A DNA stretch of 64,000 bases from Bacteroidota bacterium (GTDB lineage: Bacteria > Bacteroidota > Ignavibacteria > Palsa-1295). A program made the translations under genes and the position numbers. The first letter of the stretch is position 1. Every line of letters starts with the position of its first letter. Under the pieces are notes generated by a model. It did no database searches. It was not told the DNA's origin and saw only the letters and a program-made list of their open reading frames with translations. The DNA lies in NCBI GenBank assembly GCA_018266755.1, contig JAFDZW010000001.1:149635-213634 (forward strand). Reading direction: 5' to 3'. This document shows positions 44,518 to 53,421 of the stretch, piece by piece.

Positions 44518-45867
44518 ATGACTAATCTGCCAGTACTGATCATTGATGATGAACCCTCGCTCCGTACCCTGTTGGCGAAGTTGCTAACACTGGAAGGATT
44601 CACCGTCTTTGAAGCAGAAAACGCGGCGAAGGGGAGGAAAACTCTTGAAGAAGAACTAATCTATGTTGTGGTCTCCGACGTAAGGCTACCAGATGCAGAC
44701 GGTGTAGAGTTGGTCTCTCAACTCAAAGAACAGTATCCCGATATCGAGATCGTTGTGATAACGGCGTTCGGCACCATCGAAGGCGGCGTTACCGCAATAA
44801 AACATGGAGCATTCGATTATATTACCAAGGGAGAAGAAGACGATCGTGTTGTGCTTACTGTCCAAAAGGCGGCTGAACGAGCATCGTTACGCAAACAGTT
44901 GCGAGAGCTTCAGCAACGGATCGATTCGAAGGTCGAATTTTCAAAGTTGATCGGCTCCTCAGAAGCGATTGCGCGTGCAATCGAGCTTGCAAAAAAAGTG
45001 GCCACTACTGACACAACCGTCCTCTTACTTGGTGAGACCGGGACCGGAAAAGAACTCTTTGCCGAAGCAATCCACCGTTCGTCGAAGCGCCGCAACGGGC
45101 CGTTTGTTGCCATTAACTGCAGCGCAATCCCGAAAGATATTCAGGAATCCGAACTCTTCGGCCATGCCAAAGGGGCGTTCACCGGGGCAGTGACCGATAA
45201 ACGCGGTTTTTTTGAAGAAGCGAATGCGGGCACGATCTTCCTCGACGAAATCGGCGATATGACGCCGGAGACACAGACAAAATTGCTGCGCACCTTCGAG
45301 TCTCGTAGCATTACGCGTCTCGGCGAGACGAAGCCAAGACCTATTGATGTTCGTATCATTGCAGCGACGAATGTCAATCTGCGGGAAGCGGTCGGTGAAA
45401 AACTCTTCCGGGAAGATCTCTACTACCGTCTCAACGGCTTTACAATCTTCCTCCCGCCGCTTCGCGAACGCCTTGACGACATCGATCTGCTGGCATATCA
45501 TTTCCTACGATCGTTCGCATCGGAATTCGGCAAAGACATTTCGGGTATGAGCAGTGGTTTCGTGACTGCGCTTAAACGCCACCGATGGCTCGGCAATATT
45601 CGCGAGCTCAAGAATGTGATCGAACGGGCGGTCATCCTATCCACCGGCAACACGCTCACCGAAGATCTGCTGCCCGAAGACGTTCGCTCGGCGCGAAACT
45701 CGGATGCCTCTGCCGCCCATGACGTTATCCCAACACTGGACGAACTCGAGCGAAAACACATCACCGACATCCTGCGCAAATGCAGCAATAACAAGACGCA
45801 GGCCGCGACGCTATTAGGCATCAGTGTAGCGACGCTGTACCGGAAGTTAAAAGAGTACGGTCTCTGA
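44518..45867 (+). CDS. NtrC-family sigma-54-dependent response regulator
   Basis: 449 residues from the ATG at 44518. Receiver domain with phosphoacceptor D54 (VVVSDVRLPDADG), AAA+ domain with Walker A GETGTGKE and the sigma-54 contact loop GAFTGA (219-224), and a C-terminal Fis-type helix-turn-helix NKTQAATLLGISVATLYRKL. It activates sigma-54 RNA polymerase when phosphorylated. It lies 165 bp before the kdp genes, with a -24/-12 promoter and an inverted repeat in between, and the locus ends with a histidine kinase, so it is probably the kdp activator. No KdpE-type regulator is present. Confidence 0.95.
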   Translation: MTNLPVLIIDDEPSLRTLLAKLLTLEGFTVFEAENAAKGRKTLEEELIYVVVSDVRLPDADGVELVSQLKEQYPDIEIVVITAFGTIEGGVTAIKHGAFDYITKGEEDDRVVLTVQKAAERASLRKQLRELQQRIDSKVEFSKLIGSSEAIARAIELAKKVATTDTTVLLLGETGTGKELFAEAIHRSSKRRNGPFVAINCSAIPKDIQESELFGHAKGAFTGAVTDKRGFFEEANAGTIFLDEIGDMTPETQTKLLRTFESRSITRLGETKPRPIDVRIIAATNVNLREAVGEKLFREDLYYRLNGFTIFLPPLRERLDDIDLLAYHFLRSFASEFGKDISGMSSGFVTALKRHRWLGNIRELKNVIERAVILSTGNTLTEDLLPEDVRSARNSDASAAHDVIPTLDELERKHITDILRKCSNNKTQAATLLGISVATLYRKLKEYGL

Positions 45868-45904
45868 CGTGTAGCTGACTCTTCGTTTTCTTCATCCAAC
45901 CCAT

Positions 45905-45932
45905 TCAAAATGATCTGGTCTTCTCATTTTGA
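45905..45932. promoter_or_regulatory. Candidate enhancer site for the NtrC-type regulator
   Basis: Perfect 9-bp inverted repeat TCAAAATGA, 10-base spacer, TCATTTTGA. Its centre is about 95 bp upstream of the predicted -12 region, the usual distance for a sigma-54 activator site, and the half-sites are about two helical turns apart. Confidence 0.65.
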
Positions 45933-45986
45933 GAGGGTCGGCGCATGCAGTTGCCTCGTTAGAGAGTCCTTTTTGAGCGCTTCAGA

Positions 45987-46003
45987 TTGGCACGGAATTT
46001 GAT
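45987..46003 (+). promoter_or_regulatory. Sigma-54 (-24/-12) promoter of the kdp operon
   Basis: TTGGCACGGAATTTGAT matches the consensus TTGGCACG-N4-TTGCW at every fixed position except the -12 C, which is A. The two key G residues are exactly 12 bp apart. Transcription would start near 46013, 20 bases before the first small reading frame of the kdp operon. Confidence 0.72.
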
Positions 46004-46032
46004 ATAGGTCCATGTGAAAAACATTTGGCGAA

Positions 46033-46125
46033 ATGGATATTCTCAGCAGTATCGGCTTGCTTGTAGTAGGGCTCGCCTTCTTCGGTCTCTTCTTCAAGAG
46101 TATTGATGCATTTGCAAAGCTCTGA
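46033..46125 (+). CDS. 30-residue single-span membrane peptide before kdpF
   Basis: Reads MDILSSIGLLVVGLAFFGLFF followed by a short KSIDAFAKL tail (two pieces of one 30-residue frame). It is one hydrophobic helix with a charged end, like KdpF in size. It begins with the same MDILS as KdpA downstream. It ends at TGA 46123-46125 in the same frame as the KdpF-like segment. Whether it is a second stabilising peptide of the Kdp complex is unknown. Confidence 0.55.
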   Translation: MDILSSIGLLVVGLAFFGLFFKSIDAFAKL

Positions 46126-46209
46126 CCCCTATGCTTATTACTCTCTTTGTAATCAGTATCGTGTTGTTTTTTTACCTCGGTTATGTGCTGATCAAGCCCG
46201 AGAAATTCT
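46126..46209 (+). CDS. kdpF: KdpF-like peptide, start codon unclear
   Basis: The frame ending at 46209 encodes a hydrophobic helix and the KdpF hallmark LGYVLIKPEKF. KdpF is a roughly 25-30-residue stabilising peptide of the KdpFABC potassium pump. No ATG exists in this frame after the stop at 46125. The nearby ATG at 46131 is in another frame, two bases out of register. So it uses a non-AUG start, translational coupling, or the sequence has a small indel. Coordinates given are from the preceding stop. Confidence 0.55.
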
Positions 46210-46223
46210 AACGCTATGCGATC

Positions 46224-47933
46224 ATGGATATCCTGAGTGTCGTACTTCTTATTGCTCTGGTAGTCGGCCTTTCTATCCCACTGGGAAGATACTGTGCGAA
46301 CGTGTTCATGGGTCGAAGATCGTTCTTCGATTGGTTGGCGCCGCTCGAACGATGGTTCTTCCGGATTGCCGGGATCGACACTACCCAGGATATGGATTGG
46401 AAGCAAAGTCTCAAGGCCTTGCTCACGATCAATCTTGTGTGGTTCGTCTGGGCGACGGTAGTGCTGTGCACACAAGGATGGAATCCGATTCTCAACCCGG
46501 ATCATATCCCGTCGATGTTGCCCGATCAGGCGTTCAATACGGCGATCAGCTTCATGACGAATACAAACCTGCAGCATTATTCCGGTGAAACAGGAGCATC
46601 GTACTTCTCGCAGCTCCTTGTGTTCACGTTTCTGCAATTCGTCTCCGCAGGCACCGGTATCGCAGCGATGGTTGCATTGTTCCGTGCACTTTCGGTCAAG
46701 AGTGCCGGAAAGCTCGGCAATTTCTATGTGGACATGGTAAAGGCATGCACACGCATCCTGTTGCCGCTCTCGGTCGTTGTTGCAATCATCCTTCTGTTGA
46801 GCGGCACTCCGATGACATTCACCGGTGCATCGACGGTTATCACCCCACAGGGCGATACAGTTCATGTCGCGCACGGCCCGGTTGCTGCGATGGTCTCGAT
46901 CAAGCAACTCGGCACCAATGGTGGGGGATTCTTCGGTCCGAATTCCGCACATCCGTTTGAGAACCCGACATACCTCACGAATGCGATTGAGTTCGTATGC
47001 ATCATCCTTATCTCAATGGCTATGGTATGGGCATTCGGACACTTCGTCGGCAACAGGAAATTGGCGTTGATGATCTTTGGCGTCATGTTTGTTGGATATG
47101 CAATCTTACTGGTGCCGACACTGATCTCCGAAAAAACTGGGAATCCATCGCTTGCACACCTGGGAATCGATCAATCCCAGGGAAGTATGGAGGGGAAGGA
47201 AGTAAGAATCGGTGCGGCGCAATCGGCACTGTGGAGCATTACAACCACCTGCACATCGAACGGATCGGTAAATGCGATGCACGACAGCTTCACGCCGATA
47301 TCGGGTATGTTCATCATGCTTGGTATGCAGCTCAATGCATTCTTCGGTGGTGTCGGTGTCGGGTTTATCAATATGTTCGTCTTCGTAATCATGGCTGTCT
47401 TCATCGCCGGACTGATGGTCGGGCGAACACCTGAATTCCTCGGCAAGAAGATCGAAGCGAAAGAAGTGAAGATTGCCGTGATTATCGCATTGATGCATCC
47501 GCTGCTCATTCTCGCAGGCACGGCGCTGTCGTCGCATGTGTGGACGACGACCGCGCATCCGGCAAAGACCCTTGGGTGGCTTCTTAATCCGGGATATCAC
47601 GGCTTTTCCGAGATGCTCTATGAGTTCACATCGGCATCGGCAAATAACGGCTCGGGGTTCGAAGGGCTTGGCGATTCGCCGTCGGTGTTCTGGAACATCA
47701 GTTGCGGTATTGTGATGCTCCTCGGAAGGTTTATCCCGATCATCGGTCCGATCGCGATCGGCGGCGCGTTTGCGAGCAAACGCACGGTGCCGGAATCGGC
47801 CGGCACACTCCATGCGCACTCGTTCACGTTCGGGGTTGTGCTACTGACCGTCATTGCGATTCTCGGCGCTCTGTTGTTCTTTCCCGCACTCGCGTTGGGT
47901 CCGATCGCAGAATCGTTGTCGTCTCTCAAATAA
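46224..47933 (+). CDS. kdpA: Potassium-transporting ATPase, potassium-binding subunit KdpA
   Basis: 569 residues, ten or so membrane segments. The four selectivity-filter loops are visible: TNTNLQHYSGE, GTNGGGFFGPNSAHPFENP, CTSNGSVNAMHDSFTPISG and SANNGSGFEGLG. It is the channel-like subunit of the high-affinity K+ pump. Starts 14 bases after the KdpF-like frame and ends 21 bases before kdpB. Confidence 0.97.
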   Translation: MDILSVVLLIALVVGLSIPLGRYCANVFMGRRSFFDWLAPLERWFFRIAGIDTTQDMDWKQSLKALLTINLVWFVWATVVLCTQGWNPILNPDHIPSMLPDQAFNTAISFMTNTNLQHYSGETGASYFSQLLVFTFLQFVSAGTGIAAMVALFRALSVKSAGKLGNFYVDMVKACTRILLPLSVVVAIILLLSGTPMTFTGASTVITPQGDTVHVAHGPVAAMVSIKQLGTNGGGFFGPNSAHPFENPTYLTNAIEFVCIILISMAMVWAFGHFVGNRKLALMIFGVMFVGYAILLVPTLISEKTGNPSLAHLGIDQSQGSMEGKEVRIGAAQSALWSITTTCTSNGSVNAMHDSFTPISGMFIMLGMQLNAFFGGVGVGFINMFVFVIMAVFIAGLMVGRTPEFLGKKIEAKEVKIAVIIALMHPLLILAGTALSSHVWTTTAHPAKTLGWLLNPGYHGFSEMLYEFTSASANNGSGFEGLGDSPSVFWNISCGIVMLLGRFIPIIGPIAIGGAFASKRTVPESAGTLHAHSFTFGVVLLTVIAILGALLFFPALALGPIAESLSSLK

Positions 47934-47954
47934 TCTCTTTGCAAGGAAATCACT

Positions 47955-50012
47955 ATGTCCGCGGCTGTAGGTAAAACAAACCCCACATTGTTCGATCGCG
48001 AACTTTCAGGAGTGGCATTCAAAGAGTCGTTTCGGAAGCTCTCGCCGAAACTGATGGTAAAGAACCCGGTGATGTTCACTGTCGAGGTCGGCACGGCGAT
48101 CATGATCGTGGTGACAATCCTGCTGGCAATTCGGCCCGATGCAGCACAAGGCAGTCTTGGGTATAATGCGCTGATCACTCTTATCCTATTCGTGACGCTC
48201 CTGTTCGCGAACTTTGCAGAGGCAATTGCAGAAGCGCGTGGCAAAGCGCAGGCGGCTTCCTTGCGCAAAGCTCGTGAGGAAACGCCTGCAACAGTATTGT
48301 TGCCGAACGGAGAACGCCGTGTTGTCAGTTCGCAGCAATTACGCAAAGGTGATGTGTTTCAGGTGGTCACCGGCGAATATATCCCAATGGACGGCGAAAT
48401 CATCGAAGGTCTCGCAACCATCGACGAATCGGCGATTACAGGGGAATCCGCACCTGTCATCCGCGAAGCAGGTGGTGACAAATCGGGAGTAACCGGCGGG
48501 ACGAAGGTCCTTTCCGATATGATCGTCGTCCGCGTGACGACCGATCCCGGTGAGTCATTCCTGGACAAAATGATTTTGCTTGTCGAGGGGGCATCGCGCC
48601 AAAAAACACCGAACGAGATTGCGCTGTCGATCCTCCTTGCCGGTCTTACGATGATGTTCATCATAGTTACCGTGACACTCGAACCGTTCGGACGGTATGC
48701 AAATACTCCGATCACCATTGCTTCGCTCGTCTCGCTCTTTGTGTGCCTGATTCCCACAACGATTGGAGGTCTCCTCTCCGCAATCGGCATCGCAGGGATG
48801 GATCGTGCGTTACGCGCCAATGTGATTAGCAAGTCTGGCAAGGCGGTAGAAACCGCGGGCGATATCGACACGCTGCTGCTCGATAAGACCGGGACGATCA
48901 CGATTGGCAACCGTAAGGCGACGAAGTTTCATGCGGCGAATGACCGTCCGGAATCCGAGTTCATGCGGTTGTGCGCGATAAGTTCACTGGCGGATGAGAC
49001 TCCCGAGGGCAAGTCGATCCTCGAACTAGCTGAATCGCACAGTGTATCGGTACGTCGCGGCGATTACGGTGGCTCGACGTTTATTAACTTTACGGCACAA
49101 ACGCGAATGAGCGGTGTCGATCTGTCGAACGGCGCGTCGATCCGCAAGGGCTCGATCGACGTCATTCGTCAACTTGTCGAACGCAGTGGCGGCAACATTC
49201 CGAATGCAATGAACGATGTGGTCACCACCATCGCATCGAATGGAGGCACACCTCTTGCCGTCGCCGAGAACGGTGCATTTGCCGGAGTAATCGAACTACA
49301 GGACATCATCAAGACCGGCATCACCGAACGGTTTGCCCGGTTACGGAAAATGGGTGTCAAGACTGTCATGGTTACCGGCGACAATCCGCTCACGGCAAAG
49401 TACATCGCCGAGAAAGCAGGAGTCGATGATTTTATTGCCGAGGCGAAGCCCGAAGACAAACTCGAGTACATCCGTCGCGAACAGGCACAAGGCAAACTTG
49501 TTGCAATGATGGGAGACGGCACAAACGATGCACCGGCGCTCGCACAAGCGGATGTCGGTGTCGCAATGAACTCAGGGACACAAGCGGCAAAAGAAGCAGG
49601 CAATATGGTCGATCTCGATAATGACCCTACCAAGCTTATCGAGATTGTGGAGATCGGGAAACAACTGTTGATCACTCGCGGGACGCTTACGACATTTTCC
49701 ATCGCAAACGACGTGGCAAAATATTTCGCGATCGTCCCGGCCTTGTTTATCGCGTCGATACCATCGCTGCAGAAGCTGAATATCATGGGGCTCGCCAGCC
49801 CACAGTCTGCGATTCTTTCTGCTGTAATCTTCAATGCCATAATCATCCCGATGTTGATACCTCTTGCGTTACGTGGTGTACAATATAAACCAATTGGTGC
49901 GAGCAAATTGCTGGCGAGAAATCTGCTGATCTACGGGCTTGGTGGTGTCATCGTACCCTTCGTCGGGATCAAAGCCATCGATCTGCTTCTCGTAACAATC
50001 GGCATCGTGTAA
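47955..50012 (+). CDS. kdpB: Potassium-transporting P-type ATPase subunit KdpB
   Basis: 685-residue P-type ATPase that powers KdpA. Phosphorylation motif DKTGTIT with D310, actuator loop TGES ([10 protein letters not shown]), hinge [10 protein letters not shown], and the KdpB-specific N-terminal membrane helices ([13 protein letters not shown]). Length and motifs are standard. Confidence 0.97.
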   Translation: MSAAVGKTNPTLFDRELSGVAFKESFRKLSPKLMVKNPVMFTVEVGTAIMIVVTILLAIRPDAAQGSLGYNALITLILFVTLLFANFAEAIAEARGKAQAASLRKAREETPATVLLPNGERRVVSSQQLRKGDVFQVVTGEYIPMDGEIIEGLATIDESAITGESAPVIREAGGDKSGVTGGTKVLSDMIVVRVTTDPGESFLDKMILLVEGASRQKTPNEIALSILLAGLTMMFIIVTVTLEPFGRYANTPITIASLVSLFVCLIPTTIGGLLSAIGIAGMDRALRANVISKSGKAVETAGDIDTLLLDKTGTITIGNRKATKFHAANDRPESEFMRLCAISSLADETPEGKSILELAESHSVSVRRGDYGGSTFINFTAQTRMSGVDLSNGASIRKGSIDVIRQLVERSGGNIPNAMNDVVTTIASNGGTPLAVAENGAFAGVIELQDIIKTGITERFARLRKMGVKTVMVTGDNPLTAKYIAEKAGVDDFIAEAKPEDKLEYIRREQAQGKLVAMMGDGTNDAPALAQADVGVAMNSGTQAAKEAGNMVDLDNDPTKLIEIVEIGKQLLITRGTLTTFSIANDVAKYFAIVPALFIASIPSLQKLNIMGLASPQSAILSAVIFNAIIIPMLIPLALRGVQYKPIGASKLLARNLLIYGLGGVIVPFVGIKAIDLLLVTIGIV

Positions 50013-50029
50013 GAACAGGAGAACAAGAC

Positions 50030-50590
50030 ATGAATGATCTTCGCATATCTCTACGACTCACGTTTATTCTGATCGTACTCTTCGGACTTGTGTATCCCGT
50101 CTTTATTTGGGCGGTCGGACGCATCGCGCCAAATGCAGCAGACGGATTCCCGATCAAGGTACACGGCTCCGTTGTTGGGTACGAAAATATCGGCGAGAAA
50201 TTCACCGACGATAAGTACTTTTGGGGACGTCCCTCCGCAGTCGACTATAATGCTGCTGCATCCGGCGGATCGAACCAGGGACCGACTAATCCGGACCACA
50301 TCGCCGCCGTGAAGGCGCGGATCGATTCGTTTATGGTGCATAATGCTGGAGTGCAGCCGGGCGATATCCCCACCGACCTCGTGACCGCCTCCGGCAGCGG
50401 GCTCGATCCGCATATATCGCCGCAGTCTGCGCGAATCCAGATTGCTCGGATCGCACGTGTGCGCGGACTGTCGGAAACAAGACTCCGTTCGCTTGTTGAC
50501 GAACACATCGAGCATCCGATCTTCGGGTTTTTCGGCACCGAGCGCGTCAATGTGCTCAAGCTGAACATCGCCTTGGATGAATTGAAGTAA
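50030..50590 (+). CDS. kdpC: Potassium-transporting ATPase subunit KdpC
   Basis: 186 residues with one N-terminal membrane helix (LTFILIVLFGLVYPVFIWAVG) and the family's periplasmic domain: YFWGRPSAVDYNAAASGGSNQGP, ASGSGLDPHISP and VNVLKLNIAL at the end. It is the catalytic chaperone of the Kdp pump. 17 bases after kdpB. Confidence 0.96.
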   Translation: MNDLRISLRLTFILIVLFGLVYPVFIWAVGRIAPNAADGFPIKVHGSVVGYENIGEKFTDDKYFWGRPSAVDYNAAASGGSNQGPTNPDHIAAVKARIDSFMVHNAGVQPGDIPTDLVTASGSGLDPHISPQSARIQIARIARVRGLSETRLRSLVDEHIEHPIFGFFGTERVNVLKLNIALDELK

Positions 50591-50612
50591 TACGTGAACG
50601 GGGGGCAACGAT

Positions 50613-50738
50613 ATGCTGTACGTGCAAATGACGCCCGGCGAGCAGCAGAGCTTCCGCCGACTGATCGTTGTCTGTTGCGTCGTTGCGCTGCTATTAGCAT
50701 GTTTGTTTGCAGCGACCGGGTTATTCTTGCATCATTAA
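50613..50738 (+). CDS. 41-residue single-span membrane protein after kdpC
   Basis: Preceded by a GGGGGG run. A short polar head (MLYVQMTPGEQQSFRR) is followed by one hydrophobic helix with two adjacent cysteines (VVCCVVALLLACLFAATG). Not recognised. It sits between kdpC and the porin in the same direction, 22 bases after kdpC, so it is probably co-transcribed. Confidence 0.5.
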   Translation: MLYVQMTPGEQQSFRRLIVVCCVVALLLACLFAATGLFLHH

Positions 50739-50773
50739 TGGACTAGTGTACATACTTCTCTTAAGAAACGACA

Positions 50774-52231
50774 ATGAACACCATACGAAGAAATAGCCTT
50801 GCAATACTGGCAGCCGTAGCAGCATCGTTGTTTATCGCAGATGTCGTCTTCGGTGCTTCGAACATGACAGTTGACAAACAGGATACGAGTATGCATTCTC
50901 AGCCAGTTACAACGGTGGTAACCGATACTGTAGCTGCCTCGCAACCCTCCAGTGAGCCGTTTGCCTGGGGGGACTTTACTTGGGTCATGGGAAATGATCG
51001 TCGTCACACGGCACTGCTCGATTCGAAAGTGGTCACGTGGCGTTTCTTACTGGATGCAAACTATACCGCATCGAATCAACATCCCGTCGATCATACGGTT
51101 ATTGGTTCGACATCACTTGCGCGCGATAACGAATTTGCGATCAATGTTGCTGCGCTCGGCGGAGACTTTCACTACGACAATGCACGTGCCTCACTGTTAT
51201 TGCAGATCGGTACTCGGTCGACCGTCGTTCCGCGAAACGATTACAGTCCATATCACGGGCAGTATGATCTCACAAATGCGTACCGCTATCTTAGCGAAGC
51301 AAACGCGGGGTATCATTTCGATGCGATGCATGGGATTAATGTCGATGTTGGCCTTTTCATGTCATACGTGGGCCTCTTTTCCTATTATAACGCAGAGAAC
51401 TGGACATATCAGCCGTCGTTCACGTCGGATAATACGCCGTGGTTCTTTAATGGGATGCGTATTCAAATGTTTCCGAGCGATCGGATGAAGTTCGAGCTAT
51501 GGCTGGTGAACGGTTGGCAGTCCTACGCCAAGTTCAATAACGGTCCTGGGATCGGCCTTCAGTTCACCTGGCGCCCGCTTGAATCCATTCAGGTTCTCTC
51601 GAACAATTATTACGGACATGACGCAGCCGGACTTCCTGACCGCATGCGCTTCCATACCGACAACAGTTTTCTGCTACGGTATTATAATAATCCCGGTTCG
51701 AGCGGACTTTCAAAGATGGCGTTCTCTGTGACGCAGGATTTCGGCTTCGAAGACGGAGATGGTATTGTCTCCGGTATTTCAAAAGTCGCAGGCCAACAGC
51801 AGCAGTATTTCATCAGTGGGATGTTCTACAACCGGATGTGGTTTGCCAACGACCACATCGGTGCGACGATAGGCGCAGGGTATATCAATAACCCTGGTCG
51901 TTATCTCGTGCTCTATCCGACGGGTGACGCAAGTCCACTACCGAACCCGAATGATCCTACGACGACAGCCGGTTCGCATCCCTTCACTGCAAATCCCGGG
52001 GATCCGTTCCATGGATGGGATGCAACGATCGGTGTCGATTGGATGCCGAACGACTATGTCCAGTATCAATTTCAAGTAGTTCATCGCGAGGCAGACGTGC
52101 CGTATTTTGCAGGCCCAGGCGGTGTGACTGGCCCCACCGGATATACGACCGGCACCGTGCCCACCAGTTGGGCACCCGATCTCGTAAAAAATGAGACGAG
52201 GTTTATCGGGGCCGTCTTAGTACGATTCTGA
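50774..52231 (+). CDS. Outer-membrane beta-barrel porin (BBP2/OmpL-like)
   Basis: 485 residues with an N-terminal signal peptide (RRNSLAILAAVAASLFIADVVFGA) and a disordered threonine-rich stretch, then many amphipathic strands ending in a C-terminal Phe (VLVRF), typical of outer-membrane barrels. Motifs such as GGDFHYDNARASLLLQIGTR and DVGLFMSYVG fit the beta-barrel porin-2 family. In several Bacteroidota it lies inside kdp loci, so a role in bringing K+ across the outer membrane is plausible but unproven. Confidence 0.8.
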   Translation: MNTIRRNSLAILAAVAASLFIADVVFGASNMTVDKQDTSMHSQPVTTVVTDTVAASQPSSEPFAWGDFTWVMGNDRRHTALLDSKVVTWRFLLDANYTASNQHPVDHTVIGSTSLARDNEFAINVAALGGDFHYDNARASLLLQIGTRSTVVPRNDYSPYHGQYDLTNAYRYLSEANAGYHFDAMHGINVDVGLFMSYVGLFSYYNAENWTYQPSFTSDNTPWFFNGMRIQMFPSDRMKFELWLVNGWQSYAKFNNGPGIGLQFTWRPLESIQVLSNNYYGHDAAGLPDRMRFHTDNSFLLRYYNNPGSSGLSKMAFSVTQDFGFEDGDGIVSGISKVAGQQQQYFISGMFYNRMWFANDHIGATIGAGYINNPGRYLVLYPTGDASPLPNPNDPTTTAGSHPFTANPGDPFHGWDATIGVDWMPNDYVQYQFQVVHREADVPYFAGPGGVTGPTGYTTGTVPTSWAPDLVKNETRFIGAVLVRF

Positions 52232-52256
52232 TACGCCGTACAATGAAGACTATGTA

Positions 52257-53417
52257 TTGTGTTCATCCGATGGATTGAGTAATGGTACCGACATATCGCG
52301 CGAACGGTCGGTCGAGAACTTCCTCGACCTGATTCGTCGTTCGCGATCCGGGAGGCTAAAAATATATATCGGCTTAGCTGCGGGTGTTGGAAAGACATAT
52401 CGTATGCTGGACGAAGCGCGCTCGCTACGCTCACTCGGCGTCAATGTGCTCGTTGGGTATGTCGAGACACATGGCCGCCGTGAAACAGAAGAGAAGCTTG
52501 AAGGTTTGCCGCAACTCGCACGCAAGAAGCTATTTTATCGGGGCAGACAATTGGAAGAATTCGATATCGACGATGCGCTCGCCCGACATCCGGATGTCAT
52601 CGTCGTTGACGAACTCGCGCACTCGAATGCCCCCGGCAGCCACAACGAAAAACGATATCAAGATGTGGAAGAATTGTTGAATGCGGGTATTAACGTTATA
52701 TCCGCCGTGAACATCCAGCATCTTGAAAGCCTCAATCATATCGTCGAATCAATTACCGGCGTCGAAGTCAGCGAACGCATTCCAGATAGCATCCTCAAAC
52801 GTGCCGATGAAGTGGTAAATCTCGATCTTACGGCCGACGAATTGATCGCTCGCTTAAAAGAAGGAAAGATCTATGCACCCGAGAAGATCGAGCTGGCACT
52901 GCGCAACTTTTTTCAAAGAGACAACCTGCTAAAGCTTCGCGAACTCGCGTTGCGCGAAGTTGCCGACCAGCTCGAACGCAAGATAGATGTCGAGACCAGC
53001 GATGTAAAAAAGAAACAATTCGGACGTATTGCGGTCTGTCTTTCCGAAAACTATACGATGGCAGAGCTTCTTATTCGTAAGGCCGCTCGTCTTGCCGACC
53101 GATTTGCGGTACAATGGTACGCGGTGTTTGTTGAAACGCCCGACCTTTCATCCGATAAGATCGATCTCGCCGTCCAACGGCATCTCATAAATAATTTCAA
53201 GCTGGCAACCCAGCTCGGCGCTCATGTCGATACACTCAAAGGATCGAACGTGGGGAAAGTTATTGCAGCGTTTGCACGAGAAAAGAATATTCAGTTGCTG
53301 ATTGTCGGTAAATCTGCGCCAAAGCGATTCCCGCGGCTATTCGGCACATCAATCGTCGATGCGTTGATGGAGGAACTGGAAGACGACGAGATCGATATTC
53401 AAGTAGTATCGAAATGA
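52257..53417 (+). CDS. kdpD: Stand-alone KdpD-type sensor domain with UspA domain
   Basis: 386 residues, equal to only the cytoplasmic N-terminal part of KdpD: KdpD domain (about 30-240) with the P-loop-like GLAAGVGKT (39-47), VDELAHSNAPGS and NIQHLESLN, then a universal-stress-type domain (about 250-386; LLIVGKSAPKRFPRLFG). The membrane and kinase parts of KdpD are absent and seem replaced by the next gene. No in-frame ATG precedes the domain; the best start is TTG at 52257 (or 52275). Confidence 0.9.
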   Translation: MCSSDGLSNGTDISRERSVENFLDLIRRSRSGRLKIYIGLAAGVGKTYRMLDEARSLRSLGVNVLVGYVETHGRRETEEKLEGLPQLARKKLFYRGRQLEEFDIDDALARHPDVIVVDELAHSNAPGSHNEKRYQDVEELLNAGINVISAVNIQHLESLNHIVESITGVEVSERIPDSILKRADEVVNLDLTADELIARLKEGKIYAPEKIELALRNFFQRDNLLKLRELALREVADQLERKIDVETSDVKKKQFGRIAVCLSENYTMAELLIRKAARLADRFAVQWYAVFVETPDLSSDKIDLAVQRHLINNFKLATQLGAHVDTLKGSNVGKVIAAFAREKNIQLLIVGKSAPKRFPRLFGTSIVDALMEELEDDEIDIQVVSK

Positions 53418-53421
53418 TCGT

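Noticed and set aside
46131-46209. KdpF starting at the ATG at 46131
   Set aside because: That ATG is in a different frame from the LIKPEKF ending; its own frame does not encode KdpF.
45924-46952. 342-codon open frame on the - strand
   Set aside because: Antisense to kdpA and its control region; charged, low-complexity product.
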